Positions 57,665 through 64,000 of a stretch of 64,000 nt of DNA are shown piece by piece. How positions within the stretch are numbered: position 1 is the stretch's first letter; each line of letters begins with the position of its first letter. The notes under the pieces were generated by a model. That model was not told the origin of the DNA. It searched no databases and was given only the letters and a program-made list of their open reading frames with translations. A program made the translations under genes and the position numbers. The DNA comes from Vulgatibacter incomptus_A (GTDB lineage: Bacteria; Myxococcota; Myxococcia; Myxococcales; Vulgatibacteraceae): the NCBI GenBank assembly GCA_040391605.1, contig JBEBXK010000005.1, positions 62,001-126,000 on the forward strand, given 5' to 3'.

Positions 57665-59296
57665 GTGGCTCCCCGCGATCTCTCCCGCTACCTGGGCCTC
57701 TTCGTCCAGGAGACCACCGAGCACCTGGAGGCCTATGGGGTCGAGCTGCTGGGGCTGGAGGAGGAGGGCTTCGGCGCCTCTCGCCTCGAGGAGCTCTTCC
57801 GACTGGCCCACTCCATCAAGGGCTCGGCGGCGGCGATGCAGCTCCCCTCGATCACGGAGCTGGCCCATCACCTGGAGGAGCTCTTCATCCACATCCGCGG
57901 GGCAACGGGGACGCCGGAGCGCGCCACCCTCGATCTCCTCGCCGCCGTCGGTCGTCGCCTCGAAGAGATGGTGGCAGCCGCCTCCACAGGCGCCAAGGGC
58001 CCAGGGCCCGGCGACCTCCTCGATCGCCTCGCCGAGCTGATCGCGCCACCGCAGGACGCTCCGCTCCGCGGCGAGCCTCGGCCCTCCGGCGAGAGCCCGC
58101 CGCTGCAAACCGGCGATCGCCGAGGCGCGACCCGGATCCGCACCTCGACCCTGGACGAGCTCCTGGACGAGGCCGGTGAGGCGGTGCTCACGGTCGCCCG
58201 CCTCCGCGAGCTCGAGCGATCGACGGACGAGGAGTCCAAGGCCCGCGAGCTCGCCGCCCTCCAGCGTCAGGTGAAGGGCCTCCACGCCAAGGTGCTCACC
58301 GCCCGCCTCACGCCGATCTCCTTGGTCGCCGATCGCCTGGAGCAGCTGGCCCGAGGGATCGCCCGATCGACTGGCAAGGAGGTCGAGCTCGCCGTGATCG
58401 GCGGCGAGACCGAGCTCGATCGCGCCCTCCTCGACGGCCTGGTGGATCCCCTCGGCCACCTCCTGCGCAACTGCATCCACCATGGGATCGAGACGCCGGA
58501 CGAGCGACGCCTCGCAGCCAAGGCCGGGCGCGGCCTCGTCCGCCTCCGGATCCGCCGCGCCGGCGACAGGGTGGAGCTCGAGATGGAGGACGACGGCCGC
58601 GGCATCGACCTCGAACGCCTGGGCCGCGAAGCCGTGGCCCGCGGGCTGATCCAAGCCGAGGCCCTGGGATCGATGAGCCGCGCCCAGGCCCTCCTCCTCT
58701 GCTGCCTCCCGGGCCTCAGCACGGCGGCGTCGGTGACCGAGGTCTCCGGCCGCGGCGTGGGGATGGACGCCGCCGCCAGGCAGATCGAGCGCCTCGGCGG
58801 CACCCTCTCCATCGACTCCGATCCGGGCCGAGGGACCCGATTCTCCTTCAGCCTGCCCCTGGGGGTCTCGGTGGCGCCCATGCTCCTGATCGGCGTCGAC
58901 GAGGAGATCTTCGCCATCCCCGTGGCCCAGGTGGTGGCTGCTGTGATGGAAGATGCCACCACTCGTGCAGCGCTCGAGCTCGCCGGGGATCCCACCCGCC
59001 GCTTCCACCTCTCGGCCCTGATGGACCCTACGGCGGAGCCCGAGCGACGCTTCCCCATGTTCGGCCAGCCCCGCCCTTGCGTCATCGTCCAGGCAGGCTA
59101 CGAGCAGGTCGCCCTCCACGTCGATCGCCTGGTGGGCTACGAGGAGCTGGTGATCAAACCCCTGGCTCCGCCCCTGGATCGGGTCGCCGGGATCGCGGGC
59201 GCCACCCTCCTCGCCAGCGGCCGCCCGGTCTTCCTCCTCGACGTGCGACGCCTCCTCGACGCCGCTGGCGTTGCGGAACGACCGCGCTTGCGATAG
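57665..59296 (+). CDS. cheA: Chemotaxis histidine kinase CheA (compact form)
   Basis: 543 residues, shorter than E. coli CheA (654). P1 HPt with His49 in AHSIKG; the P2 CheY-binding domain is absent, replaced by a short linker (about 115-155); P3 dimerisation ('TSTLDELLDEAGEAVLTVARLREL'); P4 ATPase ('HLLRNCIHHGIETP', where canonical D-H-G is H-H-G; then 'GRGIDLE', 'GRGVGMDAA', 'GRGTRFSFSLPLG'); P5 CheW-like regulatory domain. GTG start directly abutting the cheY stop. No cheR or cheB follows. Confidence 0.93.
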   Translation: MAPRDLSRYLGLFVQETTEHLEAYGVELLGLEEEGFGASRLEELFRLAHSIKGSAAAMQLPSITELAHHLEELFIHIRGATGTPERATLDLLAAVGRRLEEMVAAASTGAKGPGPGDLLDRLAELIAPPQDAPLRGEPRPSGESPPLQTGDRRGATRIRTSTLDELLDEAGEAVLTVARLRELERSTDEESKARELAALQRQVKGLHAKVLTARLTPISLVADRLEQLARGIARSTGKEVELAVIGGETELDRALLDGLVDPLGHLLRNCIHHGIETPDERRLAAKAGRGLVRLRIRRAGDRVELEMEDDGRGIDLERLGREAVARGLIQAEALGSMSRAQALLLCCLPGLSTAASVTEVSGRGVGMDAAARQIERLGGTLSIDSDPGRGTRFSFSLPLGVSVAPMLLIGVDEEIFAIPVAQVVAAVMEDATTRAALELAGDPTRRFHLSALMDPTAEPERRFPMFGQPRPCVIVQAGYEQVALHVDRLVGYEELVIKPLAPPLDRVAGIAGATLLASGRPVFLLDVRRLLDAAGVAERPRLR

Positions 59297-59305
59297 CGGC
59301 GAGCC

Positions 59306-60058
59306 ATGGATGCGCGCGATCTAGAGAAGCTCCTGCAGTCGGTGCGGTCGAAGGACGTCTCTCCCGAGGAGGCCTTGGGCAGGCTGCGCGATCTCCCCTT
59401 CGCCGATCTGGGCTACGCCGTCGTCGATCACCATCGGCAGCTCCGCCAGGGATTTCCGGAGGTGGTCTACGGCGAAGGCAAGACCGCCGCCCAGATCGCC
59501 GGCATCGCCGAGGCCATCGCGTCGCGGGGCGCGCCGCTGCTGGTGACCCGCCTCGATCTCTCGAAGCTCCCCGAGGTGGAGAAGGCGGTGCCCGGCGGCG
59601 TCTACCATCCGCTGGCCCGCTGCTTCGCGCTCCGACCCAAGCGCGCCCCCAAGGCCAAGGTCAAGGGCTACGTCGCCGTGGTCTCCGCCGGCACCAGCGA
59701 CGGCCCCGTTGCCGAGGAGGCCGCCGTCACCCTCGCGGTGGCCGGTCATCCAGCGCGGATGATCAGCGACGTGGGCGTGGCGGGGATCCACCGGCTCCTC
59801 CACCGCCGCGAGGAGATCGCCGGCGCCAGCGTGGTCATCGCCATCGCCGGCATGGAGGGCGCGCTCCCCACCGCCGTCGCCGGCCTGGTGGGCGTCCCGG
59901 TGGTGGCGGTCCCCACCAGCGTCGGCTATGGAGCCGCGTTGGGCGGGATCGCCGCGCTGCTGGGCATGCTCACCTCCTGCGCTCCCAACGTGGCGGTGGT
60001 CAACATCGACAATGGCTTCGGCGCCGCTTTCTACGCCGCCATGATCAACAGGAAGTAG
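59306..60058 (+). CDS. larB: Nickel pincer cofactor biosynthesis protein LarB
   Basis: 250 residues. LarB carboxylates and hydrolyses NaAD as the first step to the (SCS)Ni pincer cofactor of lactate racemase-type enzymes. It has the PurE-like core: 'YVAVVSAGTSDGPVAEEAA', 'MISDVGVAGIHRLLHR', 'VIAIAGMEGALPTAVAGLV' and 'PTSVGYGAALGG'. Length is typical. Only one base separates it from larC. larE (sulfur insertase) and larA are not in the window. Confidence 0.92.
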   Translation: MDARDLEKLLQSVRSKDVSPEEALGRLRDLPFADLGYAVVDHHRQLRQGFPEVVYGEGKTAAQIAGIAEAIASRGAPLLVTRLDLSKLPEVEKAVPGGVYHPLARCFALRPKRAPKAKVKGYVAVVSAGTSDGPVAEEAAVTLAVAGHPARMISDVGVAGIHRLLHRREEIAGASVVIAIAGMEGALPTAVAGLVGVPVVAVPTSVGYGAALGGIAALLGMLTSCAPNVAVVNIDNGFGAAFYAAMINRK

Positions 60059-60059
60059 A

Positions 60060-61235
60060 ATGAGCCTCTTCTTGATGCTGGAACCCGTCGGCGGCTGCTC
60101 CGGCGACATGGCCCTGGCCGCCCTGATCGATGTCGGCGTCCCGGTGGAGACCATCACCTCCTCCCTCGATCGTCTCCGCCTCCCGGGCTGGACGCTGGAG
60201 GTGCGCCCCGCCTCCAAATGCGGCATCCACGGCAGTCGGGTCGACGTGCACATCGATCACACACGTCACGAGCACGAGAGGAGCTGGGCCGAGATCCGCG
60301 AGCTGATCCTCGCCGCTAGTCTCTCCTCCGGCGCCACCGAGCTCTCCCTCTCGATCTTCGAACGGATCGCCGTCGCCGAGGCGAAGATCCACGGCGCGAG
60401 CGTGGAGGAGGTCCACTTCCACGAGGTGGGCGCCGTCGACTCGATCATCGATCTCGTCGGCGTCGCCATCGCGTTGGACGAGCTGGGCATCGAGCGGATC
60501 CACTCGCTGCCACCTCCGCTGGGCGGCGGCATCGTCGAGAGCCGCCACGGTCCCATCCCGGTGCCGGCGCCTGCCACCCTCGAGATCCTGCGGGGACGGG
60601 AGGTCCGCGCCTCCGGCCCCGGCGAGCGCACCACGCCCAGCGGCGCCGCCATCCTCGCGGCCGCCACCGCGCCCGGCATCCCCGCCTCCTTCGTCCCCGA
60701 GCGCGTGGGCTACGGCATCGGCCATCGCGACTTCGCCGACGCGGCCAACGTGCTGCGCGCCACCATCGGCAGGGAGGCCACTGCCGCAGGGCAGGGCGAC
60801 GATGAGCTGCTGGTGATGGAGTGCAACCTCGACGACGCCAGCCCCCAGCTCCTGGCCCGGGCGCTCGAGCTGAGCCTCGCCGCCGGCGCCCTCGACGCCT
60901 GGATCGCGCCCCTCACCATGAAGAAGGGCAGGCCCGGCCACCTCCTCGGCCTCCTCGCCCCCGCCGCACTGCGCGCGCGGCTGGCCGAGCTCCTCTTCCG
61001 CGAGACGCCTACCCTGGGTGTCCGCCATCATCCGGTGGGGCGCCAGATCCTCGAGCGCCGCTTCGAGTCGGTGGAGACCCGCTTCGGCCCGGTGCGCATC
61101 AAGCTCGGCTCCGCCGGCGACTCGGTCTACAACGCCGCACCCGAGTGGGACGACTGCGCCGCGGCCTCCGACCGCCACGGCGTCCCCGCCCGGCAGGTTC
61201 GCGAGGAAGCGTTGGCGGCCTGGCTCGAGCGCTGA
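60060..61235 (+). CDS. larC: Nickel pincer cofactor biosynthesis protein LarC
   Basis: 391 residues; inserts nickel into the pincer precursor. Conserved blocks: 'GCSGDMALAALIDVG' (divergent from the usual FSGISGDM), 'HFHEVGAVDSIIDLVGVA', 'LPPPLGGGIV', 'RTTPSGAAILAA', and 'MECNLDDASPQLLARALE' followed by 'TMKKGRPGHLL'. It is one continuous frame, whereas in Lactobacillus plantarum larC needs a frameshift. ATG one base after the larB stop. Confidence 0.92.
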   Translation: MSLFLMLEPVGGCSGDMALAALIDVGVPVETITSSLDRLRLPGWTLEVRPASKCGIHGSRVDVHIDHTRHEHERSWAEIRELILAASLSSGATELSLSIFERIAVAEAKIHGASVEEVHFHEVGAVDSIIDLVGVAIALDELGIERIHSLPPPLGGGIVESRHGPIPVPAPATLEILRGREVRASGPGERTTPSGAAILAAATAPGIPASFVPERVGYGIGHRDFADAANVLRATIGREATAAGQGDDELLVMECNLDDASPQLLARALELSLAAGALDAWIAPLTMKKGRPGHLLGLLAPAALRARLAELLFRETPTLGVRHHPVGRQILERRFESVETRFGPVRIKLGSAGDSVYNAAPEWDDCAAASDRHGVPARQVREEALAAWLER

Positions 61236-61323
61236 GGCCCTGTGAGGCCCCCCGCGGATGTCCACACCTATGCCCGGGGGAGGGCGTCGCATGTGACGCG
61301 GCGTTGATGATAGAGTCAGATAC

Positions 61324-62919
61324 GTGACCGCTTCGCTTCACATCGAGCCTTCGGCTCGGCCGCTCCTCCTGGTCTGCTCCGATCGCGCCGAGATCGTCGC
61401 GCGGGTGATCCTGCTGGCGGAGCGGGACGGCTTCGAGGCGAGGATGGTGGAGCGCTCCGAGCTGCCGGCGGCGATCCTCCCCGGCGCCGTCGTCCTCCTG
61501 GACCTCCGCCTCGGTGGACCCATCGGCGCCGGCACCCTCGCGACCTTGCGCTGCGATCCGTACTTCGAGGCGACCCCGGTGATCGCGCTGGTGGGCGAGA
61601 AGGACGAGGCCGCGATCCGCGACGCCATCGGCGCCGGCGCCGACGACTTCGTCCGCGAGAGCCACCTCGATCGCGACCTGCCCTTTCGCCTCGTCGTCCA
61701 GCGCCGGCAGTGGGAGGGCCGCGATGAGCTGCGCAAGCGCGAGCGGGATCTTGGCTCGCTGGTCGATCTGACACGCTCCTTCTCCGGCGCCCAGGACACC
61801 GGCCTCCTCCTCGAAGCGGTGACCGCCACCCTCGCCGCCGATCTCTCGTTGCACCGATGCTCCCTCGTCATCGTCGATCCCGAGGGGAAGCAGGGCACCG
61901 TCCTCGTCACCAGCGACGAGTCCGGCCTGGTGCGCATGACCATCGAGCTCGCCCGTTATCCCGAGATCCGCGAGGCGCTCCGCACCAGGCGCGCGGTGGT
62001 GATCGAGGACGCCAAGCGCCACCCGCTCCTCGACCCTGTAAAGGACGCCATCACAGCCGCAGGCATCGGCACCCTGGCGGTGATCCCCATGGCCTTCGAG
62101 GGCGAGGTCCTCGGCGTCCTCTTCCTCCGCTCCGCCTCCAAGACCCTCTCGCCCCGAGCCGTGGACTTCGCCACCACCGTCGCCAACGCCACCGCCGTCG
62201 CGCTGCGCAACGCCCGCTCGGTCGACGACATTCGGGTGCGCGTCGAGCAGGCCGAGGCCAAGCTCAACGAGCTGCGTCAGTTCGAGGAGATCCACGAGCA
62301 CGTCTCCGACGGCATTGCCCTGCTGGACGCGAGGGACGCCAGGCTGATCTCGGTGAACCCGGCGGCCCTCGCCATGCTCGGACTGGACGCCGCCGCGGCG
62401 CGGGGCCGGCCCCTCTCCGATCTGATCGGCGGCTTCGAAGAGGAGCATTGCCGCCGGCTGATCCAGCGGACCATGGAGGGCGACGAGGTCCGCAACGTCG
62501 AGATCGCCGCCCGCACCCTGGACGGCCGCGAGATCTTCGTAGAGGTGAGCGGGACCCGGCTGCGAGAGGACGTCGTCCTCTTCTCGGTGCGGGACATCAC
62601 CGAGCGCAAGCAGTTCCAGGCGCTGATGAGCGAGCAGCAGGGCGAGTCCGCCAGGCAGGCGATGATCGTCGAGCTCGCCGGTGCCGCGGCCCACGAGCTC
62701 AACCAGCCGCTCACCGCCGTGATGGGCTACGCCGAGCTCCTCAACCGCAGGGTCCCCGAGACCGATCCCGCCGCGCAGCAGGTCGCGATCATCTACCGCG
62801 AGGCCGAGCGCATGTCCGAGATCGTCCGGAAGATCGCGCGGATCGTTCGCTACGAGACCAAGAGCTACGTGGGCGACGCCCGGATCGTCGATCTGGATCG
62901 GGCCAGCGACGACGCCTGA
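61324..62919 (+). CDS. REC-like/GAF/PAS/HisKA signalling protein without ATPase domain
   Basis: 531 residues. A receiver-like domain (1-125; 'PLLLVCSDRAEIVARV', 'VVLLDLRLGG', 'GADDFVRESHL'), GAF (about 150-300), PAS (about 325-435, 'HVSDGIALLDARDARLISVNPAALAMLGL'), then HisKA with His457 in AAHELNQPL. Only about 75 residues follow and no HATPase_c motifs exist there or in the 400 bases after the stop. It may be a phospho-acceptor partner of another kinase. GTG start. Directly precedes the TolQ/ExbB promoter region. Confidence 0.83.
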   Translation: MTASLHIEPSARPLLLVCSDRAEIVARVILLAERDGFEARMVERSELPAAILPGAVVLLDLRLGGPIGAGTLATLRCDPYFEATPVIALVGEKDEAAIRDAIGAGADDFVRESHLDRDLPFRLVVQRRQWEGRDELRKRERDLGSLVDLTRSFSGAQDTGLLLEAVTATLAADLSLHRCSLVIVDPEGKQGTVLVTSDESGLVRMTIELARYPEIREALRTRRAVVIEDAKRHPLLDPVKDAITAAGIGTLAVIPMAFEGEVLGVLFLRSASKTLSPRAVDFATTVANATAVALRNARSVDDIRVRVEQAEAKLNELRQFEEIHEHVSDGIALLDARDARLISVNPAALAMLGLDAAAARGRPLSDLIGGFEEEHCRRLIQRTMEGDEVRNVEIAARTLDGREIFVEVSGTRLREDVVLFSVRDITERKQFQALMSEQQGESARQAMIVELAGAAAHELNQPLTAVMGYAELLNRRVPETDPAAQQVAIIYREAERMSEIVRKIARIVRYETKSYVGDARIVDLDRASDDA

Positions 62920-63138
62920 GCCGGGCGCTTCGCGACTCGAGACCGACGATCCTCCCCAAATGATCGATACCCCCTTGCGCAAAACGCCTCGCTCGGGGGA
63001 TGCTTCGCACTCCCATGAATCCCCGGGAACGGGCGGCCCCGCTCCGATGGAAGATCCCCTCGGAATCGGACCGCCGGAACATGACGTAGATGATCGAATT
63101 TGCTGGAAAAACCGACGTTGAACCCGAGCGACCGTCGC

Positions 63139-63168
63139 TTGACAGTCCCAGGAATCCGGTGCTAGGGT
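63139..63168 (+). promoter_or_regulatory. Sigma-70-type promoter of TolQ/ExbB gene
   Basis: -35 TTGACA (63139-63144, perfect consensus), 18-base spacer, -10 TAGGGT (63163-63168). Predicted start near 63175. Best promoter match seen in the window, suggesting strong constitutive expression. Confidence 0.6.
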
Positions 63169-63284
63169 CCAACGCATTTTTAGAAGAGCCGTCTTTCTGA
63201 GATCGCCGAACGAGCTGCTTTGGCTCCTCGACGTTTTCGAGTTTCACCAAGATTTCCGCCGCCCCGGATCGTGAGCGCGGTGGA

Positions 63285-63308
63285 CCCCCCTCCATGAAGG
63301 TGGGGGGG
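63285..63308 (+). promoter_or_regulatory. 5' UTR hairpin before TolQ/ExbB ribosome site
   Basis: CCCCCC (63285-63290), T, CC, loop ATGAA, GG, T, GGGGGG: a stem interrupted by one T-T mismatch. It ends about 6 bases before GGAGG and could tune translation or mRNA stability. Confidence 0.45.
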
Positions 63309-63327
63309 ATGTTCGGAGGTCGTACAA

Positions 63328-64000
63328 ATGGGTCTGCTTGGTAGCCTTTTGCCGGTGCTCGCGGTGTCGGAGGGAGACGGTTTCTTCGGGACCCTCGCGC
63401 TTCGGTGGGAAGAGGGCGGATGGGGTATGTACCCGATCGCCGCCGTGGGCGTGTTCGTGGTCGCCATCGCCGTCGATCGTTTCATGGTCCTCTTCGGCAA
63501 GGCGTCGATCGACAAGGAGGCCTTCCTCCGTGGCCTGAAGAAGCACATCTACGCCGGTGACCTCGACAAGGCGATCAGCTTCGTCGCGGGTCAGAAGCGG
63601 ACCCCGCTCACCGCGGTGGTCAAGGCCGGCCTCATCAACGTCCCCAAGGGGCCGGAAGAGGTCCAGGCCGCGATGGACGAGGCGATGCTCCGCGAGGCGC
63701 CGAAAATCGAGAAGCGCACCGCCTACCTGGCGATGTTCTCGAACGCCGCCATGCTCTTCGGCCTCCTCGGCACCATCTACGGTCTGATCGAGGTGTTCGG
63801 TGGCGTGGGCGCCGCGAACCCGGCCGACAAGGCCGCGCTGCTCTCCGCCGGTATTTCTCACGTGATGAACTGCACCGGCTTCGGGCTGATCATCGCCATC
63901 ATGGCGCTGCTCTCCTACTCGGTGCTCCAGGGGCGTACCCAGCACATGCTCGACGACATCAACGAGACGTCGGTGGGACTCCTCAACCTCGTGGTGGCCA
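63328..64000 (+). CDS. MotA/TolQ/ExbB proton-channel family protein, partial
   Basis: 224 codons, open at the right edge, with no in-frame stop. Three hydrophobic spans: about 35-50 ('GMYPIAAVGVFVVAIAVD'), 125-150 ('LAMFSNAAMLFGLLGTIYGLIEVF') and 180-200 ('GFGLIIAIMALLSYSVL'). 'GLLGTIYGLIEVF' and the SH..MNCTGFGL segment are typical of TolQ/ExbB/AglR proteins that convert proton flow into work in Tol-Pal, TonB or myxobacterial gliding systems. The partner ExbD/TolR gene is expected just beyond the window. GGAGG precedes the ATG. Not resolved whether TolQ, ExbB or gliding AglR. Confidence 0.88.
   Translation, partial: MGLLGSLLPVLAVSEGDGFFGTLALRWEEGGWGMYPIAAVGVFVVAIAVDRFMVLFGKASIDKEAFLRGLKKHIYAGDLDKAISFVAGQKRTPLTAVVKAGLINVPKGPEEVQAAMDEAMLREAPKIEKRTAYLAMFSNAAMLFGLLGTIYGLIEVFGGVGAANPADKAALLSAGISHVMNCTGFGLIIAIMALLSYSVLQGRTQHMLDDINETSVGLLNLVVA

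Larger units (their letters stand above)
62920..63327. other. 408-bp region with promoter and 5' UTR of the TolQ/ExbB gene
   Basis: No gene found. It holds a sigma-70-like promoter at 63139-63168, then a 5' UTR of about 150 bases containing a C6/G6-based hairpin at 63285-63308 just before the Shine-Dalgarno GGAGG of the next gene. Confidence 0.6.

Noticed and set aside
60060..61235. Programmed frameshift in larC
   Set aside because: Known for Lactobacillus plantarum, but here the whole LarC is in one continuous frame.
61324..63327. Frameshift hiding a HATPase domain in the truncated kinase
   Set aside because: No N-box, G-box or other ATPase motifs were found in any frame before the next promoter, so truncation appears real.

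Overview
The window is a contiguous stretch of a GC-rich bacterial chromosome in which nearly every base lies in or beside a long GC3-rich reading frame. Several gene families point to a myxobacterium-like delta-proteobacterium (Myxococcota; a Vulgatibacter-type lineage is my guess). These are an MglA-type Ras-like GTPase beside a PocR-domain histidine kinase, a TolQ/ExbB-type channel preceded by a truncated kinase, many lipoproteins (Cys-rich, PKD, Ig-like, NHL), a SUFU-domain protein and a compact chemotaxis cluster. No tRNA, rRNA, CRISPR array or transposase was found.

Layout. 1-11 kb: a cut-off SurA-like lipoprotein, an M3 oligopeptidase, a membrane sulfatase-fold enzyme, peptide deformylase, an SRPBCC protein and the cysK-cysE cysteine operon, interspersed with five small Cys-rich lipoproteins of one family. 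11-23 kb: a dimethylformamidase-like/NHL lipoprotein, a SUFU protein, an LpoB/COG3014 pair, an Ig-repeat lipoprotein, SlyD-type isomerase, a pteridine operon (FolM-like SDR, FolB-cupin fusion, SDR) and a PKD lipoprotein. 23-32 kb: mfd, divergent from grpE-dnaK-pyrF-dnaJ. 32-40 kb: two divergent transcription units that together look like an exopolysaccharide synthesis and export locus (GT2 synthase, HEAT-repeat membrane protein, toroid lipoprotein; opposite, a YaiO-like TPR/beta-barrel protein and a glycosidase-like lipoprotein). 40-47 kb: an LpoA-like lipoprotein, an M50 protease, DinG helicase and a three-gene hipB-hipS-hipT toxin-antitoxin operon. 47-52 kb: a DHH-like gene and lon, whose shared divergent promoter has been duplicated (about 235 bp) on both sides of an AT-richer insert carrying a small lipoprotein. 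52-55 kb: MglA-like GTPase, PocR kinase, thiL. 55-61 kb: mcp-cheW-cheY-cheA, then larB-larC for the nickel-pincer cofactor. 61-64 kb: a REC/GAF/PAS/HisKA protein without an ATPase domain and a TolQ/ExbB gene that runs off the window.

The most interesting points are the duplicated lon/DHH promoter with reciprocal gene decay, the hipBST operon with paired operator-like repeats, the divergent polysaccharide locus, the expanded Cys-rich lipoprotein family, the FolB-cupin fusion, a palindromic operator inside the cysK promoter, and a codon-context bias that seems to avoid ACTGG/CCAGT.
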